DNA from: Candidatus Saccharimonadota bacterium
GTDB lineage: Bacteria > Patescibacteriota > Saccharimonadia > Saccharimonadales > UBA4665
Assembly (NCBI GenBank): GCA_013289705.1
Contig: JABCZM010000006.1
Coordinates: 49,491 to 113,490, forward strand
Direction of reading: 5' to 3'
Length of the DNA: 64,000 nt
The notes beneath the pieces are model-generated. The model made no database searches and was not told the DNA's origin. It saw nothing but the letters and a program-made list of their open reading frames with translations. Below are positions 7,009-15,899 of the stretch, in pieces (position 1 is the first letter of the stretch; each line of letters begins with the position of its first letter). The position numbers and the translations under genes were made by a program.

Positions 7009-8559
7009 ATGAGCGAACTATCTATTAAAGAACTATCAGACGACATCCGGGCAGCGATTAGCGACCTAAAAGCTCGTCCAGAAATTGAAGAAGTTGGTGT
7101 TGTTACCCGTGTTGGTGACGGCATTGCGTGGATTTATGGTTTGAGTGCCGCCGGCTACAACGAAATGCTGGAGATTGACGGTGTTGATGGCCAAAAAGTT
7201 ACGGCTTTTGCCTTCAACCTTGCCGAAGACGAAATCGGTGCCGTATTACTTGGTGAAGACACTAACGTAAAAGCTGGTGCCAGCGTTCGTCTTTCTGGAC
7301 AAGTCTTGGAAGTACCAGTTGGCCCAGAACTAATCGGCCGCGTGGTTGATCCATTAGGTAACGTACTGGATGGCGGCGAACCACTGAATGCCAAGCAAAA
7401 AAGCCCTGTTGAGCGTGCCGCTCCTGGCGTGCTTGACCGTAAATCGGTCCACGAGCCACTGATGACTGGTTTGGTTGCAATTGACGCCATGGTGCCAATT
7501 GGCCGTGGCCAGCGTGAACTTATCATTGGTGACCGTCAAACTGGTAAAACAGCGATTGCGGTCGACACTATGGTAAACCAAGCGAAGCAAAAAACCGGTG
7601 TGATTAACGTCTATGTTGCCATCGGTCAGAAACTATCAAAAGTTGCTGCTTTACAGGAGCGTTTGAAGCGTGAAGGCGTTATGGACCAAACAATTATTGT
7701 TGCTACTGGCCCGTCCGACCCTGCTGCTATGCTCTACCTGGCACCATACGCCGGTGCTGCCATCGGTGAATATTTCCGCGATAACAAACAGCACGCGCTG
7801 ATTATTTATGATGACCTTACCAAGCACGCTGCAGCCTATCGTCAGATGTCACTGTTGCTACGACGCCCACCAGGCCGCGAAGCCTACCCAGGCGATGTCT
7901 TCTACCTGCACTCTCGATTACTGGAGCGTGCTGCAAAACTTTCTGATGCACTTGGTGCTGGTTCGTTGACTGCCTTGCCGATCATCGAAACTCAAGCTGG
8001 TGATATTAGTGCGTATATTCCAACTAACGTTATTTCGATTACCGATGGTCAGATTTTCTTGGAGACAAGCTTGTTCTACCAGGGTATTCGTCCAGCTATT
8101 TCGGTTGGGCTTTCGGTGTCTCGTGTTGGTGGCTCAGCTCAGACCAAGGCCGTGAAAGCCGCTGGTGGTAGCCTGAAGCTGGCACTTGCCCAGTTCCGTG
8201 AACTTGCTGCCTTTAGCCAATTCTCGACCGATCTTGATGCCGATACTCGTCATACTATCGAGCGCGGCCAGCGCTTAACTGAGCTACTCAAGCAACCACA
8301 GTTTGCGCCATATGCCATCTGGGAAATGTACAGCGTGCTGTATTCGGCTAACGAAGGCGCGTTTGATATTGTGCCACTTGAAAAAGTCGAAGCCGCTCGC
8401 GAAGCCATACTTCGCGAACTCAAAACCAAGCACACAAAACTGGTTGAAATCATTAACACTGGCGACAAGCCATCTGACGAAAACAACGCCGCTATCCTAA
8501 AGGTTGCGAACACTATCGCCAGCACCTACCAGGAAACAGCCAAGAAAGCAGCAAAGTAG
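7009..8559 (+). CDS. atpA: F0F1 ATP synthase subunit alpha
   Basis: At 516 residues this has the family length. It carries the non-catalytic nucleotide site: Walker A GDRQTGKT at 174-181, the DDLTKHAAAYRQ segment and the LLRRPPGREAYPGD loop that contributes to the catalytic interface. The N-terminal beta-barrel and helical C-terminal domain are complete. An AAGGAATTTTATA stretch precedes the ATG and carries the ribosome binding site. Together with beta it forms the F1 hexamer. Confidence 0.98.
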   Translation: MSELSIKELSDDIRAAISDLKARPEIEEVGVVTRVGDGIAWIYGLSAAGYNEMLEIDGVDGQKVTAFAFNLAEDEIGAVLLGEDTNVKAGASVRLSGQVLEVPVGPELIGRVVDPLGNVLDGGEPLNAKQKSPVERAAPGVLDRKSVHEPLMTGLVAIDAMVPIGRGQRELIIGDRQTGKTAIAVDTMVNQAKQKTGVINVYVAIGQKLSKVAALQERLKREGVMDQTIIVATGPSDPAAMLYLAPYAGAAIGEYFRDNKQHALIIYDDLTKHAAAYRQMSLLLRRPPGREAYPGDVFYLHSRLLERAAKLSDALGAGSLTALPIIETQAGDISAYIPTNVISITDGQIFLETSLFYQGIRPAISVGLSVSRVGGSAQTKAVKAAGGSLKLALAQFRELAAFSQFSTDLDADTRHTIERGQRLTELLKQPQFAPYAIWEMYSVLYSANEGAFDIVPLEKVEAAREAILRELKTKHTKLVEIINTGDKPSDENNAAILKVANTIASTYQETAKKAAK

Positions 8560-8572
8560 CCGAGGCTAAACT

Positions 8573-9439
8573 ATGGCAAGCACAATAGCACTTAAGCAAC
8601 GGATCAAATCCATCAAAGGCACGCGCCAGATTACCAAGGCGATGCAGCTAGTGAGTGCCAGCAAATTGCGCCGTGCCCAGGAATATGCTGCAGCTAGCCG
8701 GGCCTATGCCGATCTTGCCAACGAACTATTAACTCGCCTGAGCGGCATTAGTGAAGTCGAGCAACAACCACTGTTCGAAAAGCGTGCCGTTAAAACCCGG
8801 CTGTACATTGTTATTACTAGTAACAGTGGTCTGGCTGGTGCCTACAATGCCAACGTACTGAAGCAATTAACCAAGGGTTTGCAGATCGACCAGGATGCAA
8901 AAGTGCGCAGCCAAGTTATTGCCATCGGCAACAAGGGTGCTCAATTTGCCCGCCGTTTGAGCGAAGTTGAGCTGGTTGCTGTCTACCCCGCTTTTGGCGA
9001 TCAACCAACCGCTAACGACGTGCGCCCGGCACTGAACACGATTGTGAATGCCTACAAAGACCACACAATCGACGAGGTCTGTGTGTTGTTCACGAAGTTC
9101 AAATCTACCGTGGTACAGGAAGCTCAGAGCTTGCAGCTCTTGCCTGCCCAAACACTTGCGGTAGACAAAAAAGTCACGGCTATTAGCAACTTTGAGCCAG
9201 ACGTCGAAACGGTCATCGACCAAGTCGCGGTTCGCCTCATCGAAGCCCAAGTTTGGCAATCCGTCTTGGAAAGCGTTGCTAGTGAGCACGCCATGCGCAT
9301 GATGGCCATGAAAAACGCCACCGATAACGCCAAAGACCTAATTGATGACTATACCCTAGAGCTAAATACGGCTCGTCAATCGGCCATTACCCAAGAGCTA
9401 GCCGAAATCACTGGTGGCGCGGAGGCTCTTAATGGATAG
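8573..9439 (+). CDS. atpG: F0F1 ATP synthase subunit gamma
   Basis: The 288-residue product is the central rotor shaft. The N-terminal helix IKSIKGTRQITKAMQLVSASKLRRAQ and the C-terminal helix AMKNATDNAKDLI...LNTARQSAITQELAEI are the two coiled-coil arms that insert into the alpha3beta3 core, and the ITSNSGLAGAYNAN segment is the conserved Rossmann-like strand. Length and motifs are normal. The spacer to atpD is 66 bases and ends in AAGGAG. Confidence 0.97.
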   Translation: MASTIALKQRIKSIKGTRQITKAMQLVSASKLRRAQEYAAASRAYADLANELLTRLSGISEVEQQPLFEKRAVKTRLYIVITSNSGLAGAYNANVLKQLTKGLQIDQDAKVRSQVIAIGNKGAQFARRLSEVELVAVYPAFGDQPTANDVRPALNTIVNAYKDHTIDEVCVLFTKFKSTVVQEAQSLQLLPAQTLAVDKKVTAISNFEPDVETVIDQVAVRLIEAQVWQSVLESVASEHAMRMMAMKNATDNAKDLIDDYTLELNTARQSAITQELAEITGGAEALNG

Positions 9440-9490
9440 AATCACGGCTAGACGACATGATAAATACGCCCACATGACAACGACAACTGA

Positions 9491-10912
<1,422 letters not shown>

Positions 10913-10914
10913 GC

Positions 10915-11343
10915 GTGATTCGCTTTCAACTTGTCGCTTTGAGCGGCACGAAGTTTGACGCCGACGTCTACGAAGTGACCCTGCCAACACTCGCCGGTGA
11001 AATTGGCGTGCTGAAAGACCACATGCCGCTCGTAAGTGTGGCAACCACTGGTGTGATTGCTGTTCGCCGTGAAGCCAAAGATAGCGACGGCGCACGAGAG
11101 TTTTTTGCCACCAATGGTGGTGTGATTGAAATTAGCGGTAACACACTTCGTGTACTTGTTGATGAGGCTGATCATGCCGATGACATCAACGAAGCCGAAG
11201 CCGAAGCTGCCATTGAACTTGCCAAGAAGATGAAGGCCGAAGCCAAGGACGAAGTTAGTCTCGAACGTGCTCAAGCGCTTGTTGATCGTCACTCGGTTCG
11301 CTTGCAGGTCGCTGGCCTCAAACGTCGTCACCAAAAGCATTAG
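10915..11343 (+). CDS. atpC: F0F1 ATP synthase subunit epsilon
   Basis: The 142-residue product starts at a GTG. The N-terminal beta-sandwich (LVALSGTKFDADVYEVTLPTLAGEIGVL) and the FFATNGGVIEISGNTLRVLVDEA strand are typical epsilon features, followed by a two-helix C-terminal domain (EAEAEAAIELAKKMKAE...) that in other bacteria inhibits ATP hydrolysis. It closes the operon. No clear terminator follows; the small gene at 11356 begins 12 bases later. Confidence 0.94.
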   Translation: MIRFQLVALSGTKFDADVYEVTLPTLAGEIGVLKDHMPLVSVATTGVIAVRREAKDSDGAREFFATNGGVIEISGNTLRVLVDEADHADDINEAEAEAAIELAKKMKAEAKDEVSLERAQALVDRHSVRLQVAGLKRRHQKH

Positions 11344-11355
11344 GCAAGATTACGT

Positions 11356-11565
11356 ATGTCCGAACTTCCACCTCGTCCCATTCCTATAGGAAGGTCAATG
11401 ATACGCAGCATTGGCGATTGGCAGACCTATCTTCTAGAGATCGTATCACCACTGCTTAATGATGTTCCCGAAACCACGACATTAGAGTATCAGGTGGTTG
11501 AAGCAGAAATAGCGGCCGTCAACCGACCCGAAGGGCAAGTTTATCCACGGTCGTACGGTATATAA
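11356..11565 (+). CDS. Small hypothetical protein, 69 residues
   Basis: A 69-codon frame 12 bases after atpC begins MSELPPRPIPIGRSM and ends RSYGI. It has a Pro-rich start and an acidic, possibly helical centre (TTTLEYQVVEAEIAAV); no known domain is recognised. No strong ribosome binding site is seen. Its position suggests cotranscription with the ATP synthase genes, but it may not be functionally related. It is not a Pup-like protein because it lacks a Gly-Gly-Glu/Gln end. Confidence 0.45.
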   Translation: MSELPPRPIPIGRSMIRSIGDWQTYLLEIVSPLLNDVPETTTLEYQVVEAEIAAVNRPEGQVYPRSYGI

Positions 11566-11577
11566 CTTAAGTAGGTG

Positions 11578-12000
11578 CTATTTTTTCTTTTTCTCTGGTG
11601 TTGATTTGGCGGTGCAGTATTTGCAGCGGGTAGCGGCTGCAGGGATACCGCTCAAACACTCTGGGCATTCACGTTCGCTAGGCTTTTCGACTTCTTCCGA
11701 GGGTTTCATGTGCGCCAGAACTTTATTGAGCGGTTGCACTACAAAGAAAAACACTACGGCCGCGATGATTAAGAACGATACAACTGAGTTAATAAAATCG
11801 CCATACAAAAACGTGCTGTTGTGAACAGTAAAGTGTAGGCCGGAAAAGTTTGGTTGCCCACCAATGGCAGCAACTAACGGCGTAACAAGGTCTTTAACCA
11901 GTGACGATACAATCGCCCCGAACGCAGCGCCAATAACAACGGCGACTGCTAAATCGATTACATTCCCCCGCAAAATGAATTTTCTGAAATCTTTCAGCAT
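11578..12000 (-). CDS. mscL: Large-conductance mechanosensitive channel with C-terminal zinc-ribbon-like tail
   Basis: From the ATG at 12000 the protein has 140 residues. FRKFILRGNVIDLAVAVVIGAAFGAIVSSLVKDLVTP is the amphipathic S1 helix plus pore helix TM1, and FLIIAAVVFFFVVQPLNK is TM2. MscL opens under membrane tension and releases solutes during hypo-osmotic shock. After TM2 comes a CPEC...CKYC tetra-cysteine tail (about residues 113-130) and a Lys-rich end, in place of the usual C-terminal helix bundle. A frame extension to 12087 is not supported. Opposite to atpC and the 69-residue frame. Confidence 0.93.
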   Translation of the reverse strand: MLKDFRKFILRGNVIDLAVAVVIGAAFGAIVSSLVKDLVTPLVAAIGGQPNFSGLHFTVHNSTFLYGDFINSVVSFLIIAAVVFFFVVQPLNKVLAHMKPSEEVEKPSERECPECLSGIPAAATRCKYCTAKSTPEKKKK

Positions 12001-12022
12001 ATGACTTCCCCAGTAGTTACTT

Positions 12023-12053
12023 AGTATACTTTTATCATACAACGAACTGTCAA
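12023..12053 (-). promoter_or_regulatory. mscL: Putative mscL promoter
   Basis: On the minus strand TTGACA (12048-12053) and TATACT (12023-12028) are 19 bases apart and lie 23 bases before the mscL ATG. The -35 box is perfect; the spacing is slightly long. Confidence 0.5.
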
Positions 12054-12070
12054 CAGTAGGAGCGCCACAT

Positions 12071-12095
12071 AAAAAGTCTCCCATCAAAGGGAGGC
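12071..12095 (-). terminator. Terminator after the carbonic-anhydrase-like gene
   Basis: On the minus strand GCCTCCC pairs with GGGAGAC (12089-12095 with 12076-12082, one wobble), with a 6-base loop followed by five T. It lies 27 bases after the stop of the gene at 12122-13084. Confidence 0.6.
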
Positions 12096-12121
12096 TGTCT
12101 AGTTGCGTGTGTCTTATATGA

Positions 12122-13084
12122 TTAGGCTGCAGATGCGGCTGGAGCGATGATTTCTGCCGCTAGCTCATGACCACCAGCCTGTTCCAAAACTGCCCTGGTG
12201 CCGGCAGCTAATACGATTGCTACGCCTGTCATTAAATCTTCGTCACTGAAATCAAATGTTGGGAGTGCTTCGGGCAAAAGACTTGGCGCGAGCGACGGTG
12301 TGTGGTGGTAACGTGGCATGCCGGCGTCATAATGCGCTCCTGCATCGCTGCGATAGCCCGTCATATCATATATGAACTGAGCAGTACCACTTGTTTTTCG
12401 TTGGTCATCGACGATAGGGGTCGGCAGGTGATGCCCAAGTTCTGTTTGGGTGTAGTGAACGGCACCGCGGTGGATTGTTGCGCTAGCATCAAAATGATTA
12501 CTCAAGGTTCGTATGCCACTGTGTGCTCGTTCAATCGCCGAGGTCTCCATGCCTGATTTGCGTGCTACCGCCGTCGCTTCCTGAAGCGCGTCTTTGGAAG
12601 CGCCAAGCACTAAGACCTTACCAAAAAATGTTGCCAACCCACAGCCCACCGTTGCGTTACCTTCATGCGGGTGTGCGAATATAGTAGCACTGCCCTCTTT
12701 TGTGGTGTCGCTGTGCAGGTTAACTTCCTTGCCCTTTGCGTGAAGCTGGGTAGCAATCGTACCTGATAAATCGGCTACGCCTTCTCCGTTAAAGTCGCCA
12801 AGAAACTGTCTGACGATTTCTGACCCATTCTTTGATTGTGCACAGATTGTTCCTAGTGCTGTTAGTGCAAAGCCTGGGGCGCTACCGGCAAATCGTCCAG
12901 GTACAATCTTCTTGCCGTAGTGCGCAGTCCTGAGCTTATTAAAGTCGGTAGTAACTGGTCTTTTTTCTACACAGTCAACAACTTCTAGGCCGCCGCCAGC
13001 GTGCATGGGAACAATGAGCCCCGCAGCAGTTCGCCGCTCGACAGTTTCGTTACTCAATACAGTTAGTTTTACACGTTCAGCCAT
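12122..13084 (-). CDS. Putative carbonic-anhydrase-like metalloprotein A
   Basis: The protein has 320 residues with no signal peptide. It contains VVDCVEKRP (Cys38, Glu40, Arg42), then PGRFAGSAPGFALTALGTI, then HSDTTKEG and AHPHEGNATVGCGLAT (His138/His140, Cys148). The same order (C-x-acid-x-R, Gly-rich helix start, His, GCG) occurs in the protein at 14121-15035, and resembles the Cys-His-Cys metal site of beta and cadmium-type (zeta) carbonic anhydrases. Those enzymes hydrate CO2. Similarity is at motif level only, so the reaction is uncertain; a catalytically altered relative is possible. The C-terminal 150 residues are unassigned. Confidence 0.5.
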   Translation of the reverse strand: MAERVKLTVLSNETVERRTAAGLIVPMHAGGGLEVVDCVEKRPVTTDFNKLRTAHYGKKIVPGRFAGSAPGFALTALGTICAQSKNGSEIVRQFLGDFNGEGVADLSGTIATQLHAKGKEVNLHSDTTKEGSATIFAHPHEGNATVGCGLATFFGKVLVLGASKDALQEATAVARKSGMETSAIERAHSGIRTLSNHFDASATIHRGAVHYTQTELGHHLPTPIVDDQRKTSGTAQFIYDMTGYRSDAGAHYDAGMPRYHHTPSLAPSLLPEALPTFDFSDEDLMTGVAIVLAAGTRAVLEQAGGHELAAEIIAPAASAA

Positions 13085-13149
13085 AAAAATAGATAATTTT
13101 ACAAAACCCTGTGAGAAATACTACACCCATCGTGTGATATTTATCAATA

Positions 13150-13178
13150 TTGTAATATAAGCCAGCCTATGTCATAAT
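13150..13178 (+). promoter_or_regulatory. Putative promoter for the gene at 13236
   Basis: TTGTAA (13150-13155) and CATAAT (13173-13178) are 17 bases apart. They lie in the 151-base divergent region between the two genes and 58 bases before the chosen ATG. Confidence 0.5.
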
Positions 13179-13235
13179 ACCACAGTAATTCGATTTTGTC
13201 CAGACGTGACTAGCAAAGTAAGGGGGAGCCATTCG

Positions 13236-13976
13236 ATGACAGCATCACCGATAGAAATAATTGGCTCGCCTGGTCTTCCAGAGTTTTCGTCGCAGCAAGG
13301 TGATTTTGATGAGTTTTGGTTGAGTGTGAATGCTATTAATAAGGTAAATGGCCTTATAAATACGAGCGGGCTACCAACTATGGCGCTTGGCGCTGATACA
13401 CTGCCATCGACTGCTGTGTCGGTCAACGATGAAATCGCTGATTTGCTTATAACTGATGTCCACGAGAATTTGCTCGACGAAACAGTAGATCAATCTCTGG
13501 CAGAACTAAAAAGACCCATACCGATTGGCTATAATTACGGAAAATTAATAGCTATCGAGTCGAATGCTAGCGACAGCGTACTTGGTTTGGTTGTGAGTCA
13601 ACGAGTGAAACGTGAGCGTTCTCGAAAACTCATGTCTCGGTTGAGAGGTGCGGTTAGCGGTGTGGACCCAACCTCTGCAAGTGGTGTGAGCGAACTCGCA
13701 ACTCGTTTGCGTGAAATCGAAGTCCGGACCGCGGGTTCGGATGTGTTGGCATCTGGCATGCTTGGTGTACAGTTACATATGCGTCAGCAGTTCTTGCGTT
13801 ATCACCAGGGTGAGCCATTGGCTAATGAGCACATTCGGCTCATGCAGACTCTTTTTTATGCCGGAGCGTTAGCGGGTGGTCTGCTTAATATTCAATCTAG
13901 CAGATTGAGACGGTCAACGATCGAAACGACAGACTTTATGCTTCCGTACACAGCGCCGCAAAAGTTTGAGGCTTGA
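13236..13976 (+). CDS. Hypothetical protein, 246 residues
   Basis: I do not recognise this protein. The ATG at 13236 is chosen because AGGGGGAG lies 8 bases upstream; an in-frame GTG at 13206 would add 10 residues. The sequence is soluble, with a variable acidic N-terminal third, a basic segment (SQRVKRERSRKLMSRLRG) and a helical C-terminal half (QLHMRQQFLRYHQGE...) ending in a hydrophobic ALAGGLL stretch. It lies between the two carbonic-anhydrase-like genes and may share regulation with them, but nothing in it suggests an enzymatic role. Confidence 0.6.
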   Translation: MTASPIEIIGSPGLPEFSSQQGDFDEFWLSVNAINKVNGLINTSGLPTMALGADTLPSTAVSVNDEIADLLITDVHENLLDETVDQSLAELKRPIPIGYNYGKLIAIESNASDSVLGLVVSQRVKRERSRKLMSRLRGAVSGVDPTSASGVSELATRLREIEVRTAGSDVLASGMLGVQLHMRQQFLRYHQGEPLANEHIRLMQTLFYAGALAGGLLNIQSSRLRRSTIETTDFMLPYTAPQKFEA

Positions 13977-14120
13977 CTGGCCGGCGACCGCAACACTGGA
14001 GACTGGTTTTCAACAATCAGAAGACACTGCCATCGGCGAGTAGTTCCGCTATGCGTATAGCCTTTACCGGTATATAATTCCCTTCATCTAAAAAGAGCTG
14101 TAGTAGTATAAGGAGTATTC

Positions 14121-15035
14121 ATGGCAATCAATATTTCAAAAGTAAGTGATGGATTGGGTTTTGGCGATGGCAGTATTTCGGCTGTAGCCTTGCAAGCGAA
14201 GGTCGGTGACAAGGCGTTTGCCGATGCGGCTACAGCTATAGAATCGCCGCAAATTGTAGTGCCGATTGATACGGATGGTGATGGGGTGCAGCTTGATGAT
14301 GATGGTTGTGGTGATGGCCGTGCCGTTGGCCGGGTGTTCAAGGGCCGCGAATTAAAAGGAGCTTCACTGCATCGCGCCAAGGTGTTTGGTGGTGGTGCGG
14401 CTATGACGGCAGCGACCTTGATTGGGCTTGGTAGGACTGATGGTAAGAGCCTCGAGGAGGTGTTTAAGGAATCAATTAGTCTGCTGGCTAGCAAGGGCGT
14501 TGATTTTGGCGCACACAGTGCTGATCACGTAGGGAGCGCCAGCGATAGTGGCTGTGGAGCAATTGATAAAGCGCCCGCAATTTTGCAGGCTGCCGGAACG
14601 TACAGGGCCGAAATTCAAGCCACGATTGTTTCGCTTGGTTTCTCGACGGATGGACTGGACGACGTGTTTCAGCAATTTGCTGCAGAGGCGGCGGCTACAG
14701 CCAATAAATCATATTCTGGTCTGACGGTTGTGAACGCTATTCGTGATGAGCAGAAAGTTGTCAAGGAGCTCACTGGGCAACACGTTGAAGGCTTCATTGT
14801 CTTAAATACTATTGCCGATCACACTGTGAATCAAGCGCTTGTACGCGCGGCTACAAATGGCGCCATCGACGTATTTGCGGTTGATGTTTGGCGCTTGCAA
14901 GCATACGTGACACGGCTATACGGCGATAAGAGCGAGCAAATTCAGGCCGCAGCTTTGTTGAGTGAGCTTGTCTATACGCTAGCAACAGCCGCGGTGCTTA
15001 CCAGGGGTGATTTGCCTGTCTATCTGGTGGCGTAA
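14121..15035 (+). CDS. Putative carbonic-anhydrase-like metalloprotein B
   Basis: The protein has 304 residues. After a 45-residue leader it shows DTDGDG and DDDGCGDGR (Cys63, Asp65, Arg67), VFGGGAAMTAATLIG, then HSADHVGSASDSGCGAIDKAP (His132/His136, Cys145). C-x-D-x-R followed by H...GCGA is the metal and catalytic pattern of beta/zeta carbonic anhydrases, and the layout parallels the protein at 12122-13084. The rest is helical. CO2 hydration is plausible but unproven. Expression looks strong: TATAAT near 14073 and AAGGAG 7 bases before the ATG. It lies 68 bases upstream of the aquaporin gene. Confidence 0.55.
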   Translation: MAINISKVSDGLGFGDGSISAVALQAKVGDKAFADAATAIESPQIVVPIDTDGDGVQLDDDGCGDGRAVGRVFKGRELKGASLHRAKVFGGGAAMTAATLIGLGRTDGKSLEEVFKESISLLASKGVDFGAHSADHVGSASDSGCGAIDKAPAILQAAGTYRAEIQATIVSLGFSTDGLDDVFQQFAAEAAATANKSYSGLTVVNAIRDEQKVVKELTGQHVEGFIVLNTIADHTVNQALVRAATNGAIDVFAVDVWRLQAYVTRLYGDKSEQIQAAALLSELVYTLATAAVLTRGDLPVYLVA

Positions 15036-15103
15036 CACATTATCTTTACAAAGTTGCGAAATCCCGGTACGCTAAACGCATAAGTTTTCTTTAAGGAGGG
15101 TTC

Positions 15104-15841
15104 ATGTTCGGAAGAAAAAAGATTGCCATGTTAGTGGCTGAGTTTTTGGGTACCGGCGTTTTGACGTTGGTAGTGTTGGCGGTACAACGCTCGACAATCG
15201 GTATTCCGTACTTTGTGGCTTTGGCTGCAGGTTTAGTAGTAAGTTCACTGTCATTTGTGTTTGGCGGTGCTTCGGGTGCGCATTTTAACCCAGCCATTAC
15301 GCTTGGTCTGTGGAGCGTGCGCAAGGTTAAGGCATTACCAGCAGTTACCTACATTGTATTCCAGCTACTTGGTGGTTGGGCTGCCTATGGTATCTACACT
15401 TACTTTGTAAATAGTAGCTTGCAGCCAATTGGCGGCCACTATACTGCTCGTCTGCTGATTGCAGAAGCTATTGGCACCTTTATTTTTGCATTGGTTTGGG
15501 CGGCAGTTGCTGCACAGAAGCTATCGGCAGGAATTGTTGGTGTTGGCCTCACGTTAGGTATTATTGTTGCGGCCTCAGCTTCAGTTGGCGTACTAAACCC
15601 AGCTGTTGCGCTTGGCGTACGAGCCTGGACACTTGGCTTCAAGGGTTCAGTTGGTTGGGGTACCTACGCACTTGGTCCAGTGGTTGGCGGTGTTGCAGGT
15701 TTCTGGGTATACCAGTTGGTATTTGCTGATGGGTTTAGTTTTGCAAAAGCCAAAGCAGTTACCGTACCTGCGAGCACTAAAACGTCTAGTAAGTCTGTAA
15801 AGACCACGGCTAAGTCAAAGACGGCTACGAAGAAGAAATAG
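15104..15841 (+). CDS. Aquaporin/MIP family channel
   Basis: This 245-residue protein has six membrane helices and the two half-helix motifs of the family, both intact: HFNPAITLG and LNPAVALGVRA. The selectivity Arg follows the second NPA. It would conduct water, small neutral solutes such as glycerol, or perhaps gases. The C-terminal 35 residues form a Lys/Ser/Thr-rich tail (TKTSSKSVKTTAKSKTATKK) seldom found in aquaporins, which could bind membrane surface or nucleic acid. TAAGGAGGG precedes the ATG. A strong terminator follows. Confidence 0.92.
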   Translation: MFGRKKIAMLVAEFLGTGVLTLVVLAVQRSTIGIPYFVALAAGLVVSSLSFVFGGASGAHFNPAITLGLWSVRKVKALPAVTYIVFQLLGGWAAYGIYTYFVNSSLQPIGGHYTARLLIAEAIGTFIFALVWAAVAAQKLSAGIVGVGLTLGIIVAASASVGVLNPAVALGVRAWTLGFKGSVGWGTYALGPVVGGVAGFWVYQLVFADGFSFAKAKAVTVPASTKTSSKSVKTTAKSKTATKKK

Positions 15842-15862
15842 TTTAGCGTTTAGATTACATTT

Positions 15863-15899
15863 AAGAACCGCTTGGCCAGTAGCCGAGCGGTTCTTTTTT
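15863..15899 (+). terminator. Intrinsic terminator after the aquaporin gene
   Basis: AAGAACCGCT (15863-15872) pairs perfectly with AGCGGTTCTT (15886-15895), extended inside by a TG wobble and GGC/GCC, and is followed by a T-run to 15899. It is placed between the convergent aquaporin and helicase genes and overlaps the helicase stop codon. Confidence 0.88.

Noticed and set aside
11356..11565. A possible Pup-like small protein
   Set aside because: Its end is RSYGI, without Gly-Gly-Glu/Gln, and it is far from the pafA-like gene. No other small frame near 46.0-48.5 kb ends in GGE or GGQ.
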